Of a DNA stretch of 64,000 nt, positions 1-9,236 are shown one piece after another. Under the pieces are notes generated by a model, which had not been told where the DNA came from, did not search any database, and was given only the letters and a program-made list of their open reading frames with translations. This DNA is from 55-13 sp964501275. GTDB taxonomy: Bacteria; Armatimonadota; Fimbriimonadia; Fimbriimonadales; Fimbriimonadaceae. Location of the stretch: contig CAZCSP010000008.1 in assembly GCA_964501275.1 (NCBI GenBank), positions 82,357 through 146,356 on the forward strand, in the 5' to 3' direction. Position 1 is the first letter of the stretch. Each line of letters starts with the position of its first letter. The position numbers were made by a program, and so were the translations under genes.

Positions 1-2
1 CC

Positions 3-1886
3 TCGCTCATCTCAAACGGCTTCATCCGATGTCTGCTGTCGGTCTTGGAAGCCTTGGAGTCAGGCGATGTGCGGCGGCTGAGTCTTCTCGCGAGGTCCAG
101 CTTCTTCCTTTTCCCCCACGCCCTGCGCCGCGAGTTCGCCGACGCCCTCGCCACCGCCTTCCGGGAGGGCGAGCAGGCTTGGGGCCGGATGGAGGCTTGG
201 GCAAACAGCCAAAGCGAGGCGCTGCCTTGGCTCGCTCCGCTTTTGGCTTGGCGAAACGAGGCCGTGGGCAAGCCGACCAACATGGCCTCTTGGCGCGAGA
301 GGGTGCGGGAACTGGGCAACGGTTTCCCGGCGATCTCGCAAGGCGACGTGCGGGAGCGTGATGCACGAGCGAAGAACTCCCTGGAGCGGACCATGGCCGC
401 TCGGGCCACGTTTGGCGAGCGGTCGGAACTCAGCCTCTCCGAAGCGGTCGCGGAGATTCGCATCGCGGCGGAAGAGTCGGACTACACCCTTCCCTCGAAG
501 CCCATCGGCGTTCAAATCTCGGATGCGCCGAACGGATTCTCTTCCATCGACCACCTGTTCGTGCTGGGAATGCTGGAAGGCGTCTTCCCCCGCCGACGAA
601 GCGAGAGCCCGATCCTCACCGACCAGGATCGCCGGGAGATTTCGGATCGCCGCGCCCTAATGTTCCCGATGGAAACCTCGTTCGATGAAGCCCGGCGGGA
701 GCGGGACGCCTTCGTCGCCCTCTGTTCCGCCCCCAACCAAGCCATCACCTTCAGCCACCCCGAGACCACCGACGACCGCGACAACATCCCGGCTTTCTAT
801 CTGGAGGAGGTCAAGCGGGCTTTGGGTGGAGAGATCGAGCAACGGAACTTCGCCCGATCCCAACTGACGCCGCCCCCTGACGAGTGCTTGGCCGACTGCG
901 ACCAACGGCTTCGGGCGGCAATGGACTCCATCACCCCTCCCCCGGTCGCCTCCTACGACCTGTCCGACGTAACCCGTACCACCCTCGCAGGCCGGGTCCC
1001 CGCCGCCCTTCAGCCCAAGGACCTGCGCACCGCCCTGGAATGCCCATTCCGCCATTTCGCCCAGGAAGCGTTACGGCTGTATCCCGAGCGAGACCGGAGG
1101 CGGTGGTACCAGTTGCGCCAGCTCCCTCAATCCGCCCGCCTCTCCATCCAGCCCGACCCAAATGCCGCCCGCGAGACGCTTCAAACGCTCCTTGCCTCGG
1201 AGTTGGAGGAGATGCGCCCGCATGTCACGCAGGCGGAGTTTGAACTGATGCGGCAGGGCGGGGAGCGGTTGATTCAGGATTGGGTCCGGCGCGAATTCCG
1301 CGCCCGCGAAATCTGGCCCAAAGACCCCGGCAGCCAGAAGCCGATGGTCACCTTCGGTTCGGAAACCCTGCGCGAGGATTTGCCCAGGGTGGGCAAGGTA
1401 ACGGGGGCAGTTGCGGGAACGTCTCGCATGGGGCCATACAAGGTCATCCAGATGGTGGAATCCAACACCCCCAGCCAGGATAAAACCAGCCTGCTCGGGC
1501 TCAAAGATCGCGACGCCCTCTACTACGGTCTCCACCTGATGGCGGGATTTGAGAAAGGCTCGGCGGTGGCGCTGGAGGTGGAGTCGATGTCGGGAGGCCG
1601 CAAAATGATGCTCCTTCCCCGACTGGAGGAGCCGCCGGTGATTGGAGACATCGAGGCGGGCCTAGAGGTCGCCGCGCTCTCCAGCACCGGCGAGGCCCAA
1701 GTCACCACCGAAATCTTTTTTGAGAAGGTGAAAGACCTGCTGGGTCAGGCGGCAAAAGCCATCCGGGAAGTGGACGTGAAAGCCGCTCCCGGAGACCACT
1801 GCTCCTTCTGCGACCACGGCGAGCTCTGCCGCCAGTCCGCCGAGTTCGGCGAGTCGGAATCTCCGTTTGAGGAGGAAGGCGATTAG
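3..1886 (+). CDS. AddB-like helicase/nuclease subunit, 5'-truncated by window edge
   Basis: The reading frame is open from the left edge, so the N-terminus lies outside the window; the TTG at 45 is only the first start-like codon. The visible part matches the second half of AddB/RexB-type recombination proteins. It has an inactive-helicase-like segment (FVLGMLEGVFPRR, about residues 170-185 counted from 45), then a PD-(D/E)XK-type C-terminal region bracketed by four iron-sulphur cysteines: one in ALECPFRHF (about residue 332) and three in CSFCDHGELC near the C-terminus. The nuclease signature itself looks lost: where the family has G-x-(I/V)-D-R-(I/V)-D and D-Y-K there is GKVTGAV and VIQMVES. 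The stop overlaps the start of the UvrD/AddA-like gene, so the two are translationally coupled. Family assignment is solid; activity is doubtful. Confidence 0.8.
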   Translation, partial: SLISNGFIRCLLSVLEALESGDVRRLSLLARSSFFLFPHALRREFADALATAFREGEQAWGRMEAWANSQSEALPWLAPLLAWRNEAVGKPTNMASWRERVRELGNGFPAISQGDVRERDARAKNSLERTMAARATFGERSELSLSEAVAEIRIAAEESDYTLPSKPIGVQISDAPNGFSSIDHLFVLGMLEGVFPRRRSESPILTDQDRREISDRRALMFPMETSFDEARRERDAFVALCSAPNQAITFSHPETTDDRDNIPAFYLEEVKRALGGEIEQRNFARSQLTPPPDECLADCDQRLRAAMDSITPPPVASYDLSDVTRTTLAGRVPAALQPKDLRTALECPFRHFAQEALRLYPERDRRRWYQLRQLPQSARLSIQPDPNAARETLQTLLASELEEMRPHVTQAEFELMRQGGERLIQDWVRREFRAREIWPKDPGSQKPMVTFGSETLREDLPRVGKVTGAVAGTSRMGPYKVIQMVESNTPSQDKTSLLGLKDRDALYYGLHLMAGFEKGSAVALEVESMSGGRKMMLLPRLEEPPVIGDIEAGLEVAALSSTGEAQVTTEIFFEKVKDLLGQAAKAIREVDVKAAPGDHCSFCDHGELCRQSAEFGESESPFEEEGD

Positions 1887-4191
1887 GATTCCTACCGAAG
1901 AACAGCGCCGGGTCATCGAATCGACGGAAGCCCGATTCATGGTCACCGCCTCCGCGGGGGCGGGCAAGACGTTCGTTCTCGTAGAGCGCTACCTGCGGCT
2001 CATCGAACAGTTCGGCTTGGAACCCCACGAAATCCTGACCATCACCTTCACCCGAAAAGCGGCGGCGGAGATGAAGGAGCGGATCGTCAAGAAGCTGCGC
2101 GACGAGGGGCGGTTTGAACAGGCCCAGGTTGCCGAGACTGGCCCGATCCAGACCATCCACTCTTTCTGCGAACGGCTCTTGCGGGAGAACAGCCTGGCGG
2201 CGGGGATCGATCCTGAGTTCGAGATCATGGACGAGGCAGAAAAGGCCCGCCTGGAGGATGCCGCGATCGCCAAGGCGATGATCGCCACCCATACCGAGAG
2301 ACCGGAAGCAGAAGCCCTGCTCCGACACCTGGCAGGACAGCGGGAGCACGGCGCGGCCTCCCCCTACGCCCGCCTGGAGAACGCCATCAAGCGGGTCCTG
2401 AGCGGCTTGCGGGGAACCCAGGTCCGACTCGACGACCTGCAAGCCCTCGCCGAGCCCGAGGGAGTCCGTCGCTTGTTCGAGCAAAAGTTGCTAGCTGTCC
2501 AACCCTCCGAAGTCCAGTTCGCTTTCCGCCAGCAAACGGAGGGGAGCTTTGCGGAGAGGTTGAAGGCGGCGTTCAAGCTGGCAGGCAAGAAAGCCCCCAC
2601 TTTTGTGAACGGGCGGTACTCGGACGAGTCAGCCGCCGAGATGGCCCGCCATACCGCCGGGCTTGTCCAACTCGCCATTCGGGCTTGGAGCGAGTTGGAG
2701 TTCCAGATGCACCGCCTTCAAAGTTTCGACTACGCGCTCTTGGAGTCCAAGGCGGTGGCCCTCCTCCGCGACTCCGAACCCACCCGCCGACGCCTCGCCC
2801 AGCAGTACCGCGCCGTGATGGTGGACGAGGCTCAGGATGTGAACCCGGTCCAGCACCAGCTTTTGGATTCGCTGGGAATCGAGCGGTCGATGATCGTCGG
2901 CGACGTTCAGCAGTCTATCTACGGCTTTCGCTTGGCTGACGTCCAGCTTTTCCGTCGGCGGCAAGAGGAGCTGCCCCACCTCCGCCTGACTCGCAACTGG
3001 CGGTCGGACGAGGGGATTCTGAACTTCGTGGACGACCTCTTTGGCACGATGTGGACCGACCTCTACGAGCCGATGCGCCCCCAGCCCGAGTTCGATCCCG
3101 ACGTCATCGAGATGTCCGCCTACCCCGGCGTCGAGGTCTGGGAGTTGGCGGACAAGGATGTAGGGCAGACGGTGGAGTTCCTCTTGGCCATGCAACAGGA
3201 AAGCGGGCGGAACCTGAAGGATGTGACGGTGTTGGCCCGGTTCTCCAAGTTCGCCAACGAGCTTCATCAGCGACTGGAGGCTCTCGGAATCAAGTCGCGG
3301 ATCGTGGGCGGGACGGAGCGGTTCTATGTCCGGCTGGAGATTCGCGACCTTGCCAATACCCTCAAGTCTCTCGCCGACCCCTACGACGACTTCGCCCTTC
3401 TCGCCTGCCTTCGGAGCCCAGTGGCAGGGGTTTCTTTGGACACCATTGCGGCTTTGGCCATGGAGAAGCCAGTCGTCGAGGCCCTCGACACGCATATCCC
3501 CTCCACTCTCGCCGACAAGGAAGCATTGGAGCGGTTCCGGGCCTGGTTCGACAAACTGCGTCGCGAGGCGGATCGGCTGAGCGCGTGGGAGGTTTTGAGT
3601 CGGGTGATGGCGGAATCCAACTACCTGCCCGCTCTCGCCGCCAAGAAGGGAGGCGAGAGGATGCTGGCCAACGTGCGCAAGCTCCTCACCCTAGCCGCGA
3701 AGCAACCGGAGTTTGGGCCGATTGAATTCGCCGAACAGATTCGGGAGATTCAGCGTCTGGCCCACAAAGAAGGCGACGCCCAGGCCGACGACGAAGACGA
3801 CGACACCCTGACCATCATGACCATCCACAAGGCCAAGGGCCTGGAGTTCGACACGGTGGTGGTCCCGGATGTGCATCGCCGACTGGGAGGACGGGCCGAG
3901 TCGGTGGAGGTGGATGCCAGGTTGGGCCTCGTCGGTACCAAGTTCTCCAAAGAGGACAACATCTTCCACAAGTGGCTGGCCCAGGAGAGGAAGGACCGGG
4001 AACTGGCCGAGGAGATGCGCGTCCTCTACGTCGCCCTCACCCGCGCCAAGAAGCAGCTATGCATCGTCGCCCATCCCAAACCCCGAAACGCCAACTCCCT
4101 CGCAGGGATCATCGCCCGGGAACTGGACCTTGGCCGGAAGTCGCCGCTGGGCCTGGTGAGAAGAACTCCCATACAGTCGGAGAGCGACTAG
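1882..4191 (+). CDS. AddA/UvrD-like superfamily 1 DNA helicase without nuclease domain
   Basis: An SF1A helicase of about 770 residues. Visible motifs in order: Q-motif-like TEEQRRVIES, Walker A ASAGAGKTFVLVERYL, ITFTRKAAAEMKERI (Ia), VMVDEAQDVNPVQ (II), VGDVQQSIYGFR (III), NWRS, TIHKAKGLEFDTVVVPD (V) and RVLYVALTRAKKQL (VI). AddA proteins normally run to about 1200 residues with a C-terminal RecB-like nuclease; this one stops about 50 residues after motif VI. An AGGAGG at 1870-1875 lies 6 nt before an ATT at 1882 that overlaps the upstream stop, so I place the start there; a TTG at 1867 is possible but lacks such a site. Coupled to the AddB-like gene, presumably for end processing or recombination, with nuclease activity missing or supplied elsewhere. 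Confidence 0.85.
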   Translation: MRIPTEEQRRVIESTEARFMVTASAGAGKTFVLVERYLRLIEQFGLEPHEILTITFTRKAAAEMKERIVKKLRDEGRFEQAQVAETGPIQTIHSFCERLLRENSLAAGIDPEFEIMDEAEKARLEDAAIAKAMIATHTERPEAEALLRHLAGQREHGAASPYARLENAIKRVLSGLRGTQVRLDDLQALAEPEGVRRLFEQKLLAVQPSEVQFAFRQQTEGSFAERLKAAFKLAGKKAPTFVNGRYSDESAAEMARHTAGLVQLAIRAWSELEFQMHRLQSFDYALLESKAVALLRDSEPTRRRLAQQYRAVMVDEAQDVNPVQHQLLDSLGIERSMIVGDVQQSIYGFRLADVQLFRRRQEELPHLRLTRNWRSDEGILNFVDDLFGTMWTDLYEPMRPQPEFDPDVIEMSAYPGVEVWELADKDVGQTVEFLLAMQQESGRNLKDVTVLARFSKFANELHQRLEALGIKSRIVGGTERFYVRLEIRDLANTLKSLADPYDDFALLACLRSPVAGVSLDTIAALAMEKPVVEALDTHIPSTLADKEALERFRAWFDKLRREADRLSAWEVLSRVMAESNYLPALAAKKGGERMLANVRKLLTLAAKQPEFGPIEFAEQIREIQRLAHKEGDAQADDEDDDTLTIMTIHKAKGLEFDTVVVPDVHRRLGGRAESVEVDARLGLVGTKFSKEDNIFHKWLAQERKDRELAEEMRVLYVALTRAKKQLCIVAHPKPRNANSLAGIIARELDLGRKSPLGLVRRTPIQSESD

Positions 4192-4306
4192 TGCCGAGCT
4201 ATCGGAACCATTCGCCGCCAAGTGGAGGGAGACGGCAGCGTTCCAAAATCCAAACTCGAAACCCCAAAATCAGAAGACTCCAAACTCGAACGGGTACCCT
4301 CGCGGC

Positions 4307-5170
4307 ATGGCCTTCAAGGTCGCTTGTGCCCAGTTCGCCCCGCGCAAAGCCGCGGTCGCTCAGAATTTAGACCGGATCGCCGAGATCGTCCTTCAGGCTC
4401 AGTCGGAGGAGGTTGATCTTCTGGCCTTTCCCGAAGCCTCGACCAGCGGTTACTTCCTGGAAGGCGGGGTCCTCGACGCCTCTCTCACCAGCGATCAACT
4501 TCTCGCCGAACTGTCCCGACGTTTGGGAGGCAAGATCGAGCGGTCGATGGACGTGGCCCTGGGCTTCTACCAGAACGCCGACGGCAACCTCTACAACGCC
4601 GCTGCCTATCTGGAGTTCGCCGAGCATGGCCCCCGACTAGTCCACGTTTACCGCAAGTTCTTTCTTCCTACCTACGGCGTCTTCGATGAGGAGCGGTTTT
4701 TGTCGCGCGGTCGGGAATTGGGCGTCTTTGAGACCCGGTTTGGCAGACTGGCGATCCTGATCTGTGAGGATATCTGGCATTCGATCCTGCCCTCCCTTTG
4801 CGCTGCGGCCGGGGCCCAACTCGTTCTGATCCCCAGCGCCTCGCCCGGACGAGGCTTCAGCGGGGCAACCGTGGGCAATCTCGACCGCTACGAGCGACTG
4901 CTGACCGCCGTTTCCGAAGAACATGGGATCTATTGCGTAAACAGCCACCTATGCGGGTTCGAGGGCGGCAAGGGGTTTGTGGGGGGCAGCATGGTGACCG
5001 ACCCGTTCGGACAACTGATCGCCCAAGCTCCGATGATCGAGGAGCACCTGCTGACCGCTGCCGTCGATCTAGACCTCGTCGCGATCGCCCGAGCCCAATC
5101 GCCCCTGACGTCCGACCTCCAAACGGCCTGGTCGGATTTGCGGCGTATCGTCGGCGAACTGGATTTTTAG
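4307..5170 (+). CDS. Nitrilase-superfamily carbon-nitrogen hydrolase
   Basis: A 287-residue carbon-nitrogen hydrolase with the Glu-Lys-Cys triad in order: Glu in LLAFPEASTSGYF, Lys in VYRKFFLPTYGVFDE and Cys in ILICEDIWHSI. Length and the N-terminal ACAQFAPRKAAVAQNLDRI fit a stand-alone cytoplasmic amidase resembling the glutaminase part of NAD synthetases; the substrate cannot be read from sequence. The ATG at 4307 opens directly on the first beta strand. The 115 bp upstream contain two copies of ccaaactcgaa (about 4250-4289), of unknown meaning. It stands alone: the helicase pair ends 116 bp upstream and the next gene is convergent with its end only 4 bp away. Confidence 0.85.
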   Translation: MAFKVACAQFAPRKAAVAQNLDRIAEIVLQAQSEEVDLLAFPEASTSGYFLEGGVLDASLTSDQLLAELSRRLGGKIERSMDVALGFYQNADGNLYNAAAYLEFAEHGPRLVHVYRKFFLPTYGVFDEERFLSRGRELGVFETRFGRLAILICEDIWHSILPSLCAAAGAQLVLIPSASPGRGFSGATVGNLDRYERLLTAVSEEHGIYCVNSHLCGFEGGKGFVGGSMVTDPFGQLIAQAPMIEEHLLTAAVDLDLVAIARAQSPLTSDLQTAWSDLRRIVGELDF

Positions 5171-5174
5171 CTGT

Positions 5175-5621
5175 CTATGCCGGGACCGGCGATAGTTTGG
5201 CGATGGCTTCGGCATATTCCGCCTTCACCGCCTCGATCGCATCTTTAATCTCCAGGTGGTGATTCTCTTGAGCCTCGTGGGCCGCCTTGGAGATCGCTTC
5301 TCCCGCTTCATGGGTCCCGTTCTCAATCCCTCGGAACCATGTCTCAGGATTCTCCAGTTTCAGGTCGATACCGTTCACTTTCAGAAACGCCAGACATCCG
5401 ATGAACGCCGTGGCCTCGTTTCCGGCAGCAAGGGGCTTCTTCTTAAGGAACCCGGCCAAGAACTGCGCGGCCTGCGGAATCAGGTTTGTACTGGCGCCGT
5501 AGCCATACTGGTAGTACACCGCCTCCTCCAGATCGGCATAGCGGAACGCCTGCGGAGCGCCAGTCACAAACAGGTTGATCCAAAGGATGTCTTGAACGGT
5601 CAGATACTGAAGAGCGGCCAT
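5175..5621 (-). CDS. Fic/Doc-fold protein with degenerate active-site motif
   Basis: The 148-residue product opens with LTVQDILWINLFVTG and a YADLEEAVYYQYGYG segment, followed by an AAQFLAGFLKKKPLAAGNEATAF stretch and FLKVNG. This spacing matches Doc-type Fic proteins, whose motif is HxFx(D/N)xNKRTA. Here the catalytic His is replaced by Lys/Pro (KPLAAGNEAT) and NKR by NEA, so AMPylation or phosphorylation activity is unlikely. The C-terminal 40 residues form a charged helix rich in Ala and Glu. The start at 5621 is chosen because homology begins right after it; longer in-frame starts (5675, 5702) would run into the divergent gene's promoter. No antitoxin-like partner is adjacent. Confidence 0.6.
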   Translation of the reverse strand: MAALQYLTVQDILWINLFVTGAPQAFRYADLEEAVYYQYGYGASTNLIPQAAQFLAGFLKKKPLAAGNEATAFIGCLAFLKVNGIDLKLENPETWFRGIENGTHEAGEAISKAAHEAQENHHLEIKDAIEAVKAEYAEAIAKLSPVPA

Positions 5622-5682
5622 GGGCGAAGTGGATTTTACATCAACCTTGCCCTTCCCCTCGTTTTGGGGGATCATAGAGTGT

Positions 5683-7146
5683 ATGCGGACCCTTTTACTC
5701 ATCCTTGTGCTGATGCCCTTGGGACTGGGATTTCAAGTCTCTCCCAAGGAGCGGATGGAGAGCTTTTTAGTGGCGTTCAACTCCAAAGACCGCGCCAAGG
5801 TGAAGGCGATGCTGGAGGTCAACCTCGCCCCGGCGATGTTTGAACGGCGCAAACTGGAGGAGTGGGTGGACCAGACGATGCAGATCGCGAACGACTTGGC
5901 TCCCCTCCAGGTGGAGAAGGTCCTGCTGGAGCGATCCACGGCGATTGTCGTTCAGGTCAAAGCCCGTAATGGAGAGAAGCTGGGCATGCGGTTCGACTTC
6001 GAGCCCCAGGCGTCTCCCCGAATCATCGGCCTGCAGATCCACCCCGACGCGAACTCGCTCTTGGAGACCAGGAAAGTCGTCGACCACTCCGCCTACACCG
6101 ATCTGGAGGACCTCGCTCGGCGAATCGCGGAGAATGCCAAGGTTCCGGCGATGGGCGTGGCGACTTGGAAGGACGGGAAGTCCGAGGTCGGCGTGTCGGG
6201 GCTGAGGAAGGCGGGTGGTGAGGAGAAAGTGCAACCGGGCGACCTCTGGCTGATCGGGTCTATCGGCAAATCGATGACTGCCTCTCTGATCGCGACCTTC
6301 ATCGAAGAAGGCACACTCAATTGGGATTCCAAGCTTAGCGAGGTGCTGAAGGACATTCCGATGAAGGACGAGTACAAGGCCGTCACCATCGAACAGTTGA
6401 TGCAGCACATTGCAGGTATGCCTCAGGATATGCGGTTCATCGGGTCGGACGTGTCCCGAATCATGGGCGACCTGAAGGACCCGGTGGCGATCCGTGCCGC
6501 CTACGCGAAGGACATCCTCAACCGCGACCCGATCGGCAAGCCGGGGGAGAAGATGGCCTACTCAAACGCCGGGTATTCGATCCTGGGACATATTGCCGAG
6601 CGGTTGGGCAAGAAGCCGTTCCCCGTCCTGATCAAAGAGCGGCTCTTTGATCCGTTGGGAATGTCCACCACCCTCTGCGGCTACCCTGGAGAAGCAGGAA
6701 TGCCTGGTGGAGCAAGCCAGCCATCTGGGCACTTCGAGATGCAAAGCGGCCCTCGTCCGGGACGCATTGGCCGGGATTTGGTCGACATCACCGTCCCCGC
6801 CGGAGGCGGTCTTGCCTGTTCCCTCGAAGACCTGGCGAAGTTTGGAGCCTGGCATCTGCAAGGCATTCGAGGAGAAAAGACGACCGTGCTGCGGCCCGAG
6901 ACGATCAAGCGGCTCCACACCCCATTGCCTCGCACTGCGGGTGGAGAAAGGTACGCCTCAGGCTGGGTGCTCGATGGCGATATGCATACCCACAATGGGT
7001 CCGATGGAACCTTCAACGCTGAGATCGCACTCTTCCCCGACCGGAAGCTAGTGGTTGTCGGTATCGCCAATATGGGGTTCGAGAAAGCTCCTACTCCCGG
7101 CGAAGAAGCGGTGAGAGCGGTGTTGCAGAAAAGAATCAGAAACTAA
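5683..7146 (+). CDS. Secreted serine hydrolase, beta-lactamase/class C PBP fold
   Basis: The ATG at 5683 gives a clear signal peptide (MRTLLLILVLMPLGLGFQ). Residues about 25-130 form a small alpha/beta domain resembling DUF3887-type modules, and the rest is a PF00144-type beta-lactamase/esterase domain. The catalytic Ser-x-x-Lys is S193-I-G-K196 (GSIGKSMTA) and the Tyr-x-Asn is Y293-S-N295 (MAYSNAGYSILG). Exported, probably periplasmic. Substrate unknown: the fold covers D-Ala-D-Ala peptidases, esterases and beta-lactamases. It is divergent from the Fic-like gene across 61 bp and convergent with mqnA. Confidence 0.88.
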   Translation: MRTLLLILVLMPLGLGFQVSPKERMESFLVAFNSKDRAKVKAMLEVNLAPAMFERRKLEEWVDQTMQIANDLAPLQVEKVLLERSTAIVVQVKARNGEKLGMRFDFEPQASPRIIGLQIHPDANSLLETRKVVDHSAYTDLEDLARRIAENAKVPAMGVATWKDGKSEVGVSGLRKAGGEEKVQPGDLWLIGSIGKSMTASLIATFIEEGTLNWDSKLSEVLKDIPMKDEYKAVTIEQLMQHIAGMPQDMRFIGSDVSRIMGDLKDPVAIRAAYAKDILNRDPIGKPGEKMAYSNAGYSILGHIAERLGKKPFPVLIKERLFDPLGMSTTLCGYPGEAGMPGGASQPSGHFEMQSGPRPGRIGRDLVDITVPAGGGLACSLEDLAKFGAWHLQGIRGEKTTVLRPETIKRLHTPLPRTAGGERYASGWVLDGDMHTHNGSDGTFNAEIALFPDRKLVVVGIANMGFEKAPTPGEEAVRAVLQKRIRN

Positions 7147-7166
7147 GCCAACCCCTCCCAACTTTC

Positions 7167-8009
7167 CTATGCGACCACGGCTTGCCCCGCTGCCACCAAT
7201 TCTGGGAAATGAACGGCATCTTCAAATCCGTTGGCCTGCAGCCGGATCTGAAACTCCCGCAGTCCGCCTAGCATCGGTTGGTCCATCCGATAGACCATGA
7301 CGTTTTCAAAGTAGTCTTTCGCCGTCTCCTCGGGCCAGTGCGCTTGGCTCATGGCGCGCGCCACCATCGACTCCCGATTCTTCCAGATGTAGTAAGGCTC
7401 GCCGTCTTGTGCATTCCCAGCGCACGCCGCCGCCCGTTGGAGCCACCAGACCAGGTCCGGGCTCAGGTCGTCGTTTCCGATCCAGGCCGCCCAGACGAAC
7501 GGCTTGCCGGTCAACTGGAACCATGCCTCGCCCAAGTCCAAAACGTGAAGCCCCGTGCCGTCGGACATCATGCCGATGTCGCCGATGAGGACGCAGGCAT
7601 CGGCTTTCTCCAGCATCGCCGCCTTGTCGGGCGGCATGGTCACGGTCTCGGGACCAACGCCATAGCTCTCGCGCAGGACGATCTGGGCGAGGCGGTTGCT
7701 GGTCATCGAACTGGCGTCCAGAGCCAAGGAACGAATCTCCTCAAAGGGAACCTTGGAGAAAAGCCGCACACTCTTCACCTGCCTCTGCGACCCAATGCAG
7801 ACACCCTCCGCTATTTTTCTTCCCGGAATCCGCAGAGAGTCCACCGAGGAGACCAGAATCGCCTGCGCCTCGCCCGAATCCAACAGGGCTGGGAGTTCAG
7901 AAGGCACCCGGTAGACCACCCGCACCGGACTCGCCCCTCCCATCTCCTCAAACATCTCGACCAGCGGGATGGCGTTGACATAGGGCACGCAACCAACGGT
8001 GTAGCTCAT
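7167..8009 (-). CDS. mqnA: Chorismate dehydratase MqnA (futalosine menaquinone pathway)
   Basis: A 280-residue periplasmic-binding-protein-like fold with MqnA hallmarks: the N-terminal VGCVPYVNAIPLVEMF, the conserved SSVDSLR segment, SLALDASSMTSNRLAQIVL, and DACVLIGDIGMM. MqnA removes water from chorismate to give 3-[(1-carboxyvinyl)oxy]benzoate, the first step of the futalosine route to menaquinone. No other mqn gene is in the window, so the pathway genes are dispersed. The protein lacks a signal peptide, as expected for a cytoplasmic enzyme. About 180 bp of gene-free DNA (8010-8189) separates it from the divergent permease; I see no clear structure there. Confidence 0.88.
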   Translation of the reverse strand: MSYTVGCVPYVNAIPLVEMFEEMGGASPVRVVYRVPSELPALLDSGEAQAILVSSVDSLRIPGRKIAEGVCIGSQRQVKSVRLFSKVPFEEIRSLALDASSMTSNRLAQIVLRESYGVGPETVTMPPDKAAMLEKADACVLIGDIGMMSDGTGLHVLDLGEAWFQLTGKPFVWAAWIGNDDLSPDLVWWLQRAAACAGNAQDGEPYYIWKNRESMVARAMSQAHWPEETAKDYFENVMVYRMDQPMLGGLREFQIRLQANGFEDAVHFPELVAAGQAVVA

Positions 8010-8189
8010 ACCTAGATTCTACGCGGTTGGTTGGGCGTTGTGCCGGGGCGGGGGACGGATGATGGGTGATTGACGTGAGGTCGTGATGGAGGTGAGCCCT
8101 GTAGGTTTTAATCTGAATCCGGAAAGCGTAATGCCCAACACCGAATGCCCTAACACCGCAAAGCCGCCCCATCAAGTATCCTCCGCCTC

Positions 8190-9236
8190 ATGGTCAGGCA
8201 ACGCATGGTGGCGCTGCTCAATGCCCCCCAACTCGGTCTGGTGGGGGTGATCCTGACTTTGGGGCTGATCCTGTCTCTGTTTGCGGGCAGCTATGAGCGG
8301 AACGGGCAGACCATCAACGTCTTCCTCAACCCCAACACCTTGCTCCAAACCGCCTCCGACGCCAGCTTCTTCGCGATAATGGCGGTCGGGATGACGGTGG
8401 TGATCGTCTCTGGCGGCATCGACCTGTCGGTGGGCTCCATCTATGCGCTCTGCGGCATGGCGACCGCGATCTTTCTGCGTTCCCAGCCGGCTTTGAGCGG
8501 GACCGATCCTTCCCTGGGCCAGTTCCTGGCGGCGGCGGCGGTCTGCCTGGGAATCGGGCTGGCCTGCGGATTGGTGAATGGGGTCCTGGTCGCCCGCCTC
8601 CGCGTCCACCCGTTCATCATCACCTTGGGCACCATGTGGGTGTTCCGGGGGATCGCATTTGTGGCCAGCAAGGGCCTGAGCATCAACTTCCCCGAGGGCC
8701 TGACCGGGGTGTTGAAGGCGACGCTGGGTTTGGAGAAAGGCCTGTTTCCGGTGCCAATGCTGCTAATGATCGCGGTCACCGTCCTCGGCTCCCTCTACCT
8801 GGGTCGGACCTTTTGGGGACGGCGGGTGTATGCAGTGGGCGGGAATGAGGAGGCGTCGCGCTACGCCGGACTGCCGATCTATCGGATTCAGGTGGGCGTC
8901 TATGCGCTGAATGGACTCTTGGCGGGATTGGCGGCGTTTGCGGGATGCAGCTTCTATGGCGCGGCCTCCAGCGCGGATGCCACCGGGTACGAGCTGTTCG
9001 TGATCGCCTCGGCGGTGGTCGGCGGGGCGTCGCTCTTGGGTGGGAAGGGGACCGCGCTCGGAGCGATGCTCGGAGCTTTGCTCATCGTCCTCATCCGCCA
9101 AGCCATCCGCACCCTGCACTTCGACCAGAACTACGAGTCGATCATCATCGGCTGTGCCGTCGTGGTCGCGGTGGTGCTGGACCAGGCCTCGAGTCGACTG
9201 TGGAATAGGCGGTCAGGTCGTGGAGGCGGCGCGTAG
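8190..9236 (+). CDS. Sugar ABC transporter permease, RbsC/XylH family
   Basis: A 348-residue polytopic membrane protein of the CUT2 permease family (BPD_transp_2). The family signature GGIDLSVGSIYALCG follows the third hydrophobic segment, and the cytoplasmic loop RVYAVGGNEEASRYAGLPIYR and VVGGASLLGGKGTALGAMLGA are typical. It should form the membrane channel with the double ATPase encoded after it at 9525. No periplasmic binding protein is adjacent, so substrate is unknown. Its TAG stop lies inside the GTAG foot of a hairpin-repeat array that fills the gap before the ATPase. Confidence 0.87.
   Translation: MVRQRMVALLNAPQLGLVGVILTLGLILSLFAGSYERNGQTINVFLNPNTLLQTASDASFFAIMAVGMTVVIVSGGIDLSVGSIYALCGMATAIFLRSQPALSGTDPSLGQFLAAAAVCLGIGLACGLVNGVLVARLRVHPFIITLGTMWVFRGIAFVASKGLSINFPEGLTGVLKATLGLEKGLFPVPMLLMIAVTVLGSLYLGRTFWGRRVYAVGGNEEASRYAGLPIYRIQVGVYALNGLLAGLAAFAGCSFYGAASSADATGYELFVIASAVVGGASLLGGKGTALGAMLGALLIVLIRQAIRTLHFDQNYESIIIGCAVVVAVVLDQASSRLWNRRSGRGGGA

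Noticed and set aside
1702..2484. Long minus-strand frame opposite the helicase genes
   Set aside because: Composition is that of a shadow frame; the plus strand carries clear helicase motifs over the same bases.
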